From contig JAHFAP010000012.1 in assembly GCA_023250495.1 (NCBI GenBank), forward strand, positions 1 to 32,286: a stretch of 32,286 nucleotides of DNA. The letters run 5' to 3'. Both the position numbers and the translations under genes were made by a program. The notes beneath the pieces were generated by a model, which saw only the letters and a list, made by a program, of their open reading frames with translations, was not told where the DNA came from and searched no databases. Below, piece by piece: positions 19,536 through 28,726 of this stretch. The stretch is from Deltaproteobacteria bacterium (lineage in GTDB: Bacteria; Desulfobacterota; Binatia; UBA9968). Position 1 is the stretch's first letter. Each line of letters begins with the position of its first letter.

Positions 19536-21152
19536 ATGATTTCCCTCGAATCTTCGTTCATCAGGACTGCCAAGCGGCGTTGGTTTTCGTTCTGCATGGC
19601 CGACTCTACCGGGAAGGAGTTGACCTATGGGAGAGCGCTCGTAGGTAGCCTGTTGCTGTCCCGGCTGATTCGCAGACACTGCGCGGAAGAGTCCGTGGTT
19701 GGAGTGATGCTCCCCGCGTCCGTAGCCGGAGCGCTGGCCAATATCGCCCTTCTCATTGCAGGGAAGATTCCCGTCAATCTCAACTTCACCGCGGGACGTG
19801 AGGCGCTGGCCTCCGCCGTTCGGCAGTGCGGCATACGGAAGATTCTCACCTCGCGAGCATTTCTGGCCAAGGCGAAAATCGATCCGATAGAGGGGACGTT
19901 ATTCCTCGAAGACATGATAAGGGAGACGAATTCTTTGCGCAAAGCCGTGACAGTCCTGCTCGCTTTTTTGCTGCCCCCACGCCTGCTCCAGAGTTTCTAC
20001 TGCAATCCGAAGCGAGAGCCCGATGCCCTGGCCGCGATCATCTTCTCCAGCGGGACCACAACGACACCCAAGGGCGTGATGCTCAGCCATCATAACATTC
20101 TATCCAACATTGAAGGTCTCACGCAGCTCTTTCGGCTCAGCCGGCGCGACCGGATGATGGCGGCGCTGCCGTTTTTCCACGCCCTCGGATTTACCTGCAA
20201 CCTCTGGTTTCCTCTCCTCTCCGGCATCGGCGTCGCCTACCACTCCAACCCCAAAGACGCCGGCGCCATCGGCGCGATGGTGCTGAAATACCAAGCCACG
20301 ATTCTCATCAGCGCGCCTTCCTTTTATGCGCTCTATACCCAAGGATGCTCACGCCGGGAATTTGCTTCATTACGATACGCCATCGCCGGAGGCGAGAAGT
20401 TACGCGAGCCGATAGCGAAGGGTTTTAGAGAAAAGTTCGGGCGCGCGCTTTTGGAGGGCTACGGCTGCACGGAGATGGGGCCGGTGGTGTCGGTGAACGT
20501 CCCTGGCGGCGGCCAATGCAGCGGGCGTGGGATCGGATGCAAACCCGGCACCGTGGGCCGTCCTCTTCCAGGCGTGGTCGTAGAAGTCGTCGATCCCGGC
20601 AGTTGGAAACCAGTGCCCTGCGGCAAAGAAGGTCTCCTGCTGGTTAACGGGCCCAGCCGGATGCTGGGTTACGTGGGCGTCCCGCAAAAGAGCCAAAAAG
20701 TCATCCGAGACGGCTGGTATGTAACCGGAGATATCGCCTCCGTCGATGAAGACGGCTTTATCCGCATCACGGACCGCGCCTCCCGCTTCAGCAAGATCGG
20801 CGGTGAAATGGTCCCGCACATCAAAGTGGAGGAAACCATCCGCGCCATTCTCGATGAGGGAGACTGCGTGGTGACGGGGGTTGTCGATAAACACAAGGGA
20901 GAACGGCTGGTGGCGTTCTATACGGCGGACGAAATCTCAGTGGCACACTTGTGGGAACGGCTGTGCGAGGCAAGCCTGCCCAAATTGTGGATTCCCAGAA
21001 GAGAGGACCTCTATCCGATCGACGCCCTTCCAACTCTGGCGACGGGAAAGCCCGACCTGACAAGACTCAAATCCCTTGCCCTGGAAAGGCAATCGCACAC
21101 GCAACATGAACACATCCATCGACAGGCTGACAGCGCGCGATGCGCGGCGTGA
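19536..21152 (+). CDS. AMP-binding acyl-ACP/acyl-CoA synthetase (Aas-like)
   Basis: IIFSSGTTTTPKGVMLSHHNI, LEGYGCTEMGPVVSVN and VTGDIASVDEDGFIRITDRASRFSKIGGEMVPHIKVEETI, resembling the Aas acyl-ACP synthetase domain. Confidence 0.9.
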   Translation: MISLESSFIRTAKRRWFSFCMADSTGKELTYGRALVGSLLLSRLIRRHCAEESVVGVMLPASVAGALANIALLIAGKIPVNLNFTAGREALASAVRQCGIRKILTSRAFLAKAKIDPIEGTLFLEDMIRETNSLRKAVTVLLAFLLPPRLLQSFYCNPKREPDALAAIIFSSGTTTTPKGVMLSHHNILSNIEGLTQLFRLSRRDRMMAALPFFHALGFTCNLWFPLLSGIGVAYHSNPKDAGAIGAMVLKYQATILISAPSFYALYTQGCSRREFASLRYAIAGGEKLREPIAKGFREKFGRALLEGYGCTEMGPVVSVNVPGGGQCSGRGIGCKPGTVGRPLPGVVVEVVDPGSWKPVPCGKEGLLLVNGPSRMLGYVGVPQKSQKVIRDGWYVTGDIASVDEDGFIRITDRASRFSKIGGEMVPHIKVEETIRAILDEGDCVVTGVVDKHKGERLVAFYTADEISVAHLWERLCEASLPKLWIPRREDLYPIDALPTLATGKPDLTRLKSLALERQSHTQHEHIHRQADSARCAA

Positions 21153-22245
21153 TCGGCTCTACTTCGCCCAAGTGCGCGAGGATCCGGCGTTGGAGATCCG
21201 CGCGTTAAGGCCGACAGGCGCCGACACGATCGTCGTCGTGAGCTCCGGCGGCTGCACCGCCCTCTCGCTCCTGGCCGCCGGCGCGGGGCGCGTTTTCGCC
21301 GTGGATCTCAACGCCACGCAAAATCACCTGGTGGAGCTGAAGGCTCGAGCCGTGGCCCGCTTATCGCCTGGTGAGGCGGTTCGTTTCCTCGGCGGTGCAT
21401 GGGCACGGGCGAGCGACCGGACTGAGATCTATCTTCGCCTGCGCGCCGAACTCTCGCGCGCCGCGCAAGCTTACTGGAACACCCATCTGAGAGCGATTCG
21501 GCGCGGGGTGATTGACGCCGGGGTCACTGAAAGCTTGATTGCCCGGATCGTGCGCGCGATCCGCCTGGCCGTCCACGCTCCCTCGCGCATCGCGCGATTG
21601 CTCGCTTGTCGCGGCCTTGAGGAACAGCGCGAGTTCTACGCCCGCGAGTGGAATAGCCGGCGCTGGCGCGCCCTGTTTTCGATCCTGCTGAACCGCGCGG
21701 TCTTCAATCGAACCTACAACCCCGCTTTCTTTCGGCATGTGGGGAATATCGACTTCGCCCGGCATTTTTACCGGCTCGCGGAACACACGCTGACCGAACT
21801 CCCGGTCCGAAATAACTATTTTCTCCACCAGATGCTCACCGGCTTCTACCCTACCGGTGCGCCCGATGGGCTGCCCCTGTACCTGAGCGAGGCGGGAGCG
21901 GGTCGGATCTCCTCGACGCGCGACCGGCTTACCCTCGTGGACGGCAGCTATGAGAACTTTCTTCGCAGCCGTCCCGCTCGGAGCGTGAGCGGCTTCGCCC
22001 TTTCCAACATCTGTGAATGGCTTTCTCCCGACGAGATCGATGCGCTGTTTGGCGAGATTGCGCGCACCGCAGCGCCGGGCGCTCGGCTATGCTTTCGTAA
22101 CTTCGTCGGTTGGACCGAAGTCCCGGCGCGATGGCGCAAAGTCATTGTGGAAGATCCTGAGCAGGGCGCAGCTCTGATCCGGACCGACCGGAGCATGATG
22201 CAGAGCCGCCTCGCGGTCTGCGCCGTTGAAGGAGAGCTTTCATGA
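21106..22245 (+). CDS. BtaA-like (DUF3419) S-adenosylmethionine 3-amino-3-carboxypropyl transferase
   Basis: TIVVVSSGGCTALSLLAAGAGRVFAVDLNATQNHLVELK, PAFFRHVGNIDFARHFYRLAEHTLTELPVRNNYFLHQML and GFALSNICEWLSPDEIDALF, typical of the BtaA/DUF3419 fold. Confidence 0.8.
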   Translation: MNTSIDRLTARDARRDRLYFAQVREDPALEIRALRPTGADTIVVVSSGGCTALSLLAAGAGRVFAVDLNATQNHLVELKARAVARLSPGEAVRFLGGAWARASDRTEIYLRLRAELSRAAQAYWNTHLRAIRRGVIDAGVTESLIARIVRAIRLAVHAPSRIARLLACRGLEEQREFYAREWNSRRWRALFSILLNRAVFNRTYNPAFFRHVGNIDFARHFYRLAEHTLTELPVRNNYFLHQMLTGFYPTGAPDGLPLYLSEAGAGRISSTRDRLTLVDGSYENFLRSRPARSVSGFALSNICEWLSPDEIDALFGEIARTAAPGARLCFRNFVGWTEVPARWRKVIVEDPEQGAALIRTDRSMMQSRLAVCAVEGELS

Positions 22246-23372
22246 CCAGCAGGAAGCCCTGCTCGTCCGCCCGGCGAGTGCGCGACGCGATCACGGCGGA
22301 CAACGATCAACTCCTTTGTCTCGCAAAACTCTGTCCGATGGAGGGCCACGTAGCGATTTGCGTGAACCGCGCGCCCGATTTCTTCGCCTTAAACCGTCTG
22401 GAAGGAGACCGCTGGCGGGTCGGAGTTGTGGACGGCCCTGCCGGAACCATCGCCGGCTGCATCGCGGTGGCCGAGCGCAACGTTTATCTTGATGGCCGGC
22501 CGGCGCGGGTCATGTACGTCAGCGATCTCAAGGTCCATCCGGCGCATCGGGATGGATGGACAGGCAACGCCCTGATTCGCTATGCGCAGGAGGCGTGCCG
22601 CAGAGCGGGCGGAGACGACGCGCCGATCCTCTCGACGATACTGGCGAATAACCAGCCGATGGAGCGCCGGATCTATGGTCCTCGCGGACTTCCGCGGCTT
22701 ACCCGCTTCGCCACCATACGCACCTACTCGGTGCCGCTGCTATGGCGCCGCCCTCGGGCCGGCGCCGATCTCCGCGTCTCGCGCGCCAAGACGGATGACA
22801 TCGAGGAGATGGCCGCGCTTTGGCGGCGCCTGGGGCCGTCCCGCCAGTTTGCGCCGGTGCACGATGGAAAATCGTTCGCTGAGTGGATCGACCGAGCGCC
22901 TTCCCTGAGCCCCTCTTGCTACTGGTTGGCGCGCCGCGACAACGGGCGGCTGGCGGGCTTCGTCGGCCTGTGGGATCAGACGGCGTTCAAACAGTTGCGC
23001 GTCACCGGCTACTCCGCCAGGCTTGCCGCATTCCGGGCTCTGTTTAACGCGCTCGCGCCCGCCCTCCACGTGCCCGCGCTTCCCCCTCCCGGCGGCGAGC
23101 TTCGCCACCTGACCGCAATCCACATGTGCGTTTCGGCCGACGAGCCGGCCGTTCTCCGCTCTCTTCTGGTTCACGCTTACAACGAACTCAGAGGCTGCGG
23201 TTTTTCTTTTTTCAACGTCGGCCTGGATATCCGCGATCCGCTCGCCGCCGCCCTCAAAGGCCTCCTGGCCCAGGTCACCGACACTCATGCCTACGTTACG
23301 ACCCCGGCGGGCTGCTACAGCGGCCCGGCGCTGGACCATCGGCCGCTCCACTACGAGATCGCTCTTGTGTGA
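22242..23372 (+). CDS. Tandem GNAT-fold acyltransferase-like protein
   Basis: N-terminal half YVSDLKVHPAHRDGWTGNALIRYAQE (GNAT motif A-like); second half shows GNAT-like spacing; 4-bp overlap with upstream gene. Confidence 0.7.
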   Translation: MTSRKPCSSARRVRDAITADNDQLLCLAKLCPMEGHVAICVNRAPDFFALNRLEGDRWRVGVVDGPAGTIAGCIAVAERNVYLDGRPARVMYVSDLKVHPAHRDGWTGNALIRYAQEACRRAGGDDAPILSTILANNQPMERRIYGPRGLPRLTRFATIRTYSVPLLWRRPRAGADLRVSRAKTDDIEEMAALWRRLGPSRQFAPVHDGKSFAEWIDRAPSLSPSCYWLARRDNGRLAGFVGLWDQTAFKQLRVTGYSARLAAFRALFNALAPALHVPALPPPGGELRHLTAIHMCVSADEPAVLRSLLVHAYNELRGCGFSFFNVGLDIRDPLAAALKGLLAQVTDTHAYVTTPAGCYSGPALDHRPLHYEIALV

Positions 23373-23380
23373 GGTGACGA

Positions 23381-24385
23381 ATGAACCATCGGAAAATAGG
23401 TAAACTGGGATATTCGCTGCGCTTGTATGGGAAACTCCGCGCCGCAAACAAGCGATACTCCGCGAGCGGCGACATGGCGGCGCATCCGTTTCCAGGGGTG
23501 ATTCAGCTCCAGACCATCAATGCCTGCCAGGCAGCGTGCAAGATGTGCCCGTATCCGATCTTCAAGGACGTTTTTGCGCGCGGCCGCATGGACGACGAGC
23601 TGTTCAACAAGGTGATGCAGGAGATCGCGCAGCATAAGGAAGTCGATACGTTCGTCCCGATGCTCCAGAACGAGCCGTTTCTGGACAAACACATCTTCGA
23701 GAAGATCCGCACATTCAAGGAGACGACGCAGGGAAGGGTGACGGTGGAGCTCGTCACCAACGGCGCATTCCTGACTGAAGAGAACATCGAGCGGATTCGC
23801 GACAGCGGTCTCGACATCCTCGACATCAGCCTCGACGCCCTCAGCCGGGAAATTTACCAAAAGATTCGCATCGGGCTTAAGTACGAGACCGTGCTGGCCG
23901 GCGTGGAGAGGGTCCTGGACGCGAACCTGCCCAAGACGGCCGTCTTCGTGCGCCTCGTGCGCATGCGCGACAACCTGCATGAGGTGAAGCCGTTCACGCG
24001 CCATTGGCGGAAACGGGGCGCGTCGGTGTTCATTTACACGGCGAACAATCGAGTCGGCGCGCTGGACGAGTTTGACGAGAACCTCCACCTCCCCAACTCG
24101 GAGCTGTCGCCCTTTTACCGCATGGGTCGGCGGCTCTTCCGGGCGTGGATGGGGCACTGCCCGATCCCGTTCTCCACCGCCAACATCCTGCACAACGGGG
24201 ACGTGCTCATGTGCGTGCACGACTGGGCGCGCAAGGAAATCGTCGGGAACGTGCGCGAAGCGTCGCTGGCCGAGATCTGGAACGGCGAGCGGATGCGCGA
24301 GGTCCGGCGTCTCGTCAGCCGGCGCCAGTACGAGCAGCTGCCGGCCTGCCGTGACTGCTCACTGTGGAAAGATGGTTGGTTTTAA
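23381..24385 (+). CDS. Radical SAM protein with C-terminal SPASM/twitch-like cysteine region
   Basis: CQAACKMC (CxxxCxxC); C-terminal GDVLMCVHDWARKEIVGNVREASLAEIWNGERMREVRR...LPACRDCSLW. Confidence 0.92.
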   Translation: MNHRKIGKLGYSLRLYGKLRAANKRYSASGDMAAHPFPGVIQLQTINACQAACKMCPYPIFKDVFARGRMDDELFNKVMQEIAQHKEVDTFVPMLQNEPFLDKHIFEKIRTFKETTQGRVTVELVTNGAFLTEENIERIRDSGLDILDISLDALSREIYQKIRIGLKYETVLAGVERVLDANLPKTAVFVRLVRMRDNLHEVKPFTRHWRKRGASVFIYTANNRVGALDEFDENLHLPNSELSPFYRMGRRLFRAWMGHCPIPFSTANILHNGDVLMCVHDWARKEIVGNVREASLAEIWNGERMREVRRLVSRRQYEQLPACRDCSLWKDGWF

Positions 24386-26654
24386 AACAGACATAGCCCG
24401 GACAGTCGTCCGCCACCGGGGCTGGATCGCCGTCGCATGGCTGATAGCTTGCGCGGCGCTGCTTTCCGCCACCGGCCGGCTCGATCAGGCTTTGGATGTT
24501 TCGGCCCGAATCGACGGCAGTGAGGCGGCCCAGGTGGAGAGCCTGCTGGCAACCCGCTTCTATTCTCCTTTTGCCTACTACGCCGTCCTCGTTGTGGCAG
24601 GCGTGCCTTCACCCGATAGCGGTGAAGGAGCCCGGCTGCTTGAACAGGTTGTGACTGTGATAAACGGCGTGCCCGGCGTAACCCGCAGCTTTTCCTATTT
24701 GGATATATCCGACACGCTCTTCTTGGCGTCCGGCGCCCCTGGAACGTTTGTCGTTGTCGGCCTGGACCCAAAAAACGGGCCTCTGGATGTGCTCATCCCG
24801 CGACTGCGCGCGGCAACGGAGCCCTTGCAAAATCGCCTGCGCCAAGCGTTCCCGGACGTAGCGTTACGCTGGACGGGCGACGCGGCCCTCAACTCCGACC
24901 TTCGACGCACCAGCACAGAAGAGGCGCGCGCCGCGGAGCAGCGGGTGCTGCCCGTCACTATCGCGCTCTTGCTCCTGGCTTTCGGCGCCGTCGCTGCCGC
25001 CATCCTGCCGGTCCTTACCGGTGTTCTCGCCATCGTGATCGCTCTAGGCGCGGCTGTTCTTCTCGCCGAACGGTGGCCGCTGTCGATACTCCTGGTCAAC
25101 GTGGTTTCGATGATCGGCCTGGGTCTCGGCATCGACTACGCGCTGCTCACCGTGAGCCGTTTTCGTGAGTCCTTGAGCGCCGGTCCTATTGCGGCTGCGG
25201 AGGAGGCGGCGCGCCACGCCGGTCACACGGTCCTCTTGTCCGGCGCGGCGGTGGCAATCGGATTCGCGGCGCTTCTTATCGTGCCGGTCAACGAGCTGCG
25301 GTCGGTCGCCGTCGGCGGGTTGCTCGTCGTCGTCGCGTCAGTTGCTCTCGCCGCCACCCTGCTGCCTGCGCTCCTGGCTTGGGTGGGAAGATGGATTGAC
25401 GCCGGCAGGCTCAAATACCTGCCGCCTTGGCGATTGTCGGAGAAGCGGTGGCGGAGTTGGGGAGACCGAGTGGCAAAAAATCCGAAGCTGATTCTCCTCT
25501 TGGCCGGCACGCCGGTCTTGCTCCTGGCCCTGCAGGCGCCGCGCATGAACACCGCGATCCCTCGGGGCAACTGGCTCCCGCCGCGAATGGAATCCGCTCG
25601 CGCCGTGCGCGACCTTGAGGCGATGGGACGGGGCGGCATCATACAAACCACCCGTATCGTCGTCGAGTTCCCGGCTGGAACGACAGTATTGCAGCCCGAA
25701 GGATGGGCCGCGACCTGGCGGCTGATCGACTCGCTCGCCGCCGATCCCCACGTCACCCAGGTCCGTTTTCTCCCCGGGGCCACGAAGGGCCCAGGCCCGA
25801 ACCCCATACTCTTATCTCTCCTGCCGCGCGATGTCCGGCGCTCTTTCATCACCGACGACGGCCGCGCGGCGCTCGTGGAAGTTATTCCCCGGCAGAATGT
25901 CGAGCCCAACGAGCTGACGCAGTGGGTGCGAAAGCTCCGCACCGCCGATCCCGCCTTGCTGACGGGACTCGGCGGCGTCAAGCTTCGCGTCGGCGGGTTG
26001 CCGGCGTTTAACGCCGACTACGAGGATGCCGTCGCCGGCCGCTTCAGCGGGATCGTTTTATTGATCGTGCTAGGAACGCTGGCGGCGCTGTCGGTTGGAT
26101 TTCGCTCCGTTCTCATCCCAATAAAAGCCGTGGCCCTAAACTTACTCTCCGTCGCCGCCGCGTTCGGCGCTCTCGTGTTAGTGTTTCAGGACGGATACGG
26201 CGCTGGATGGATGGGAATCGCCGGCCCGACCGATGGCGTGTTCCCGGCCGTGCCGATCCTCGTCTTTTGCACGGTCTTCGGCCTGAGCATGGACTACGAG
26301 GTGTTCTTCGTCGCCCGAGTGGCGGAGGCGCGGCGCGCCGGTATGGACGAGGCGGACGCGTTGAAAGAAGGTTTGGCCAAAACAGCAGGGGTCATTACCA
26401 GCGCGGCCGCGATCATGATCGCCGTGTTCGCCGCCTTTGCCCTGGGCGATTTTCTCCTCATCAAAATGCTCGGTTTCGCGCTGGCCACCGCCGTGTTTCT
26501 CGATGCGACCGTCGTAAGGATTGCGATCGGCCCGGCTCTCCTGCGCTTGGCGGGACGCTGGAATTGGTGGCCCGGCGATGCCGACGGAATCTCGATTGCC
26601 GACCGAAAACGCGTAGAGCCTGGCGAAGAGAGAGGCCTCAGCCTGCATGACTAA
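24372..26654 (+). CDS. MMPL/RND-family lipid or metabolite transporter
   Basis: MVGFKTDIARTVVRHRGWIAVAWL; two TM blocks with GLGLGIDYALLTVSRFRE and VFGLSMDYEVFFVARVAEA signatures. Confidence 0.93.
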   Translation: MVGFKTDIARTVVRHRGWIAVAWLIACAALLSATGRLDQALDVSARIDGSEAAQVESLLATRFYSPFAYYAVLVVAGVPSPDSGEGARLLEQVVTVINGVPGVTRSFSYLDISDTLFLASGAPGTFVVVGLDPKNGPLDVLIPRLRAATEPLQNRLRQAFPDVALRWTGDAALNSDLRRTSTEEARAAEQRVLPVTIALLLLAFGAVAAAILPVLTGVLAIVIALGAAVLLAERWPLSILLVNVVSMIGLGLGIDYALLTVSRFRESLSAGPIAAAEEAARHAGHTVLLSGAAVAIGFAALLIVPVNELRSVAVGGLLVVVASVALAATLLPALLAWVGRWIDAGRLKYLPPWRLSEKRWRSWGDRVAKNPKLILLLAGTPVLLLALQAPRMNTAIPRGNWLPPRMESARAVRDLEAMGRGGIIQTTRIVVEFPAGTTVLQPEGWAATWRLIDSLAADPHVTQVRFLPGATKGPGPNPILLSLLPRDVRRSFITDDGRAALVEVIPRQNVEPNELTQWVRKLRTADPALLTGLGGVKLRVGGLPAFNADYEDAVAGRFSGIVLLIVLGTLAALSVGFRSVLIPIKAVALNLLSVAAAFGALVLVFQDGYGAGWMGIAGPTDGVFPAVPILVFCTVFGLSMDYEVFFVARVAEARRAGMDEADALKEGLAKTAGVITSAAAIMIAVFAAFALGDFLLIKMLGFALATAVFLDATVVRIAIGPALLRLAGRWNWWPGDADGISIADRKRVEPGEERGLSLHD

Positions 26655-27600
26655 CGTATTTGTCAACCACTGGTCGTACGCCCTGGGCGACGAGGCCTAC
26701 ACGGTCGAGGAAGCGGCGGCAATGGGAAGAATCCGCTCCAGCGCGGCGGCTTTGAAAGAGGCGGGCTTTGCGCGGCACCGCGTCTGCCGGCCGCACACCA
26801 CCGCCTATGACCTGGCGCGCCGAGCTGTCGAGAAGATCCGGGGGCGCCTGGGCGACGTCGGCGCCATCGTCTATGCGACCTGCATCCCGTGCAACGCCAA
26901 TATCGGAGAAGAAAAAAAGTTCCGCGAGACCGGCGACGTGAAGCATCTCATGGATTTTCCGGCCGGCCACTTGCAGCGCGATTTCGGCCTGGAGCGGGCG
27001 ACCGCGATCGGCATCAACCAGCAAGCCTGCACGGGAATGCTCGGTTCCCTGCGCCTGGCGAGGACGCTTTTGATCGCGGAGCCCGAGATCCGACGGGTGC
27101 TCTGTGTGACCGCGGACCGGTTTCCGGCAGGCGCCTCGTATGAGCAGTCGTATAATCTCATCTCCGAGGGCGCCGCGGCCTGCGTGGTTTCTGCCGAGCC
27201 TACGGGTTTTCAACTGATCGCTTGGCACGGAATCGCGAACGGGAGTCTCGCCATGGCCTCCGATGATGAGGTGATCGGCAGCTATTTCACTTACACTCAT
27301 CGGCTGATTGGCGAAGCCTTGGCAAAGGCGGGACTGCAGATGAACGACATCCGCTGGATCGTGCCGCAGAATATCAACGTCAAGGCCTGGCGGATTATTT
27401 CCCGCCTCCTCGAATTTTCTTTCGAGCAAGTCTATTTCCCGACGTTGGGAGAGGTCGGCCATGTGATCAGCGCCGATAACATCATCAACCTCAAACGGCT
27501 GGTGGAAGAAGGAAAGATTCAGCCGGGCGAGCGCGCGCTGCTGGTGATGGCGGGCTACGGCCTGAATTGGCAATGCGTGATTCTGGAACGGAGGTCTTAG
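26647..27600 (+). CDS. Ketoacyl synthase III-like (thiolase fold) enzyme with altered triad
   Basis: GINQQACTGMLGSLRLA (Cys); IVPQNIN where FabH has IPHQAN; EVGHVISAD where FabH has RYGNTSAAS. Confidence 0.85.
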   Translation: MTNVFVNHWSYALGDEAYTVEEAAAMGRIRSSAAALKEAGFARHRVCRPHTTAYDLARRAVEKIRGRLGDVGAIVYATCIPCNANIGEEKKFRETGDVKHLMDFPAGHLQRDFGLERATAIGINQQACTGMLGSLRLARTLLIAEPEIRRVLCVTADRFPAGASYEQSYNLISEGAAACVVSAEPTGFQLIAWHGIANGSLAMASDDEVIGSYFTYTHRLIGEALAKAGLQMNDIRWIVPQNINVKAWRIISRLLEFSFEQVYFPTLGEVGHVISADNIINLKRLVEEGKIQPGERALLVMAGYGLNWQCVILERRS

Positions 27601-27602
27601 AG

Positions 27603-28466
27603 ATGGGCGGGTTGTCGAAAACGATCGAGCGGCTGTGTGAGGTCTCGAAAAACGACTACAACAACCCGTACCCCTATCTCCAAGCGTGGCCTCGTACGCT
27701 CGATCCTGAACAATGGTTTGCCAGCCCGGAACTCATCTCGCTCTATGAGACGCCGGAGTACGAGCGGTTATCCGACGCTCGGAAACAGCGCCTGAGCCTC
27801 TATGAAGCGGTCAACTTCTTTAGCCTCAACATCCATGGAGAGAAGTCGCTCGTCGAAGGCCTGGCGAAGAGACTCTACGAAAGAGAAAAGGAGGAGATAT
27901 CTCCTTATCTCCATCACTTTCTGGACGAGGAAAACAAGCACATGATCTATTTCGCCGAATTCTGCATAAGATATGCGGGCAAAATCTATCCTGACAAGAA
28001 AGTGGTTTTTCCGCGCGACTATGAATCGGGAGAGGAGGATTTCCTATTTTTTGCCAAGGTTCTGATCTTCGAAGAGATCGTGGATGTTTACAACGTAAGA
28101 ATGTCCATGGACGAAACTCTGGCGCCCGTGGCCCGCCAAATCAACGCCCTTCACCACCGGGATGAAGCGCGCCATCTGGTGTTCGGCCGCCGGCTGGTGA
28201 CGGACCTCTTCCATCGCTACTCGCCGATGTGGTCGGCCGAGACGCTTGAGGGCGTGCGCGCTTATCTCAAGGACTACTTCGTCGCCACCTGGAGCGAGTA
28301 CTACAACCCGCTGGTTTATCAGGACGCCGGGCTGGACGATCCATGGGAGCTTCGAGAGAAGGCATTTCGATCCCCCTCAGGCCGACGGCGGAGAAAGAAG
28401 ATCGCGGCGGGATGCGTCCGCTACCTTTTGGACAACGGCATATTGACGGAGGAGCCTCCTTTATGA
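27603..28466 (+). CDS. AurF/CmlI-type diiron oxygenase (p-aminobenzoate N-oxygenase family)
   Basis: Diiron ligand pattern E (NIHGEKS), ExxH (DEENKHM), E (IFEEIVDVYN), HxxxExxH (LHHRDEARHLVFG). Confidence 0.85.
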   Translation: MGGLSKTIERLCEVSKNDYNNPYPYLQAWPRTLDPEQWFASPELISLYETPEYERLSDARKQRLSLYEAVNFFSLNIHGEKSLVEGLAKRLYEREKEEISPYLHHFLDEENKHMIYFAEFCIRYAGKIYPDKKVVFPRDYESGEEDFLFFAKVLIFEEIVDVYNVRMSMDETLAPVARQINALHHRDEARHLVFGRRLVTDLFHRYSPMWSAETLEGVRAYLKDYFVATWSEYYNPLVYQDAGLDDPWELREKAFRSPSGRRRRKKIAAGCVRYLLDNGILTEEPPL

Positions 28467-28726
28467 AAACCGGGACGGAAATTCGCCGGGCGCTGCGGGA
28501 TTGGGTGATTCGGACCAACGGGAAGATCGAGCCCGAAGAGCTGGACGACGAGACCCCGATCATAGAGCAGAGGATCGTTTCCTCGCTTCAGATCATGGAC
28601 CTGATTCTATTTCTGGAAAAGCTCAGCGGCAAGCCGATTGAAGTAGAGAAGCTCAAGCCCGGTGTTTTTCGCAACATCGGCGTCATCCACCGCAACTTTT
28701 TTGAGGAGCCGTCTCATGAACGCTAA
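28463..28726 (+). CDS. Acyl/aminoacyl carrier protein (ACP1)
   Basis: 87 aa; phosphopantetheine-site-like IVSSLQIMDLILFLEKLSG; overlaps both neighbours. Confidence 0.82.
   Translation: MKTGTEIRRALRDWVIRTNGKIEPEELDDETPIIEQRIVSSLQIMDLILFLEKLSGKPIEVEKLKPGVFRNIGVIHRNFFEEPSHER

Noticed and set aside
22740-23447. 235-aa minus-strand ORF opposite the GNAT gene, and 23351-24220 opposite the radical SAM gene
   Set aside because: Shadow ORFs; the sense strand has coherent protein families and operon-style overlaps.
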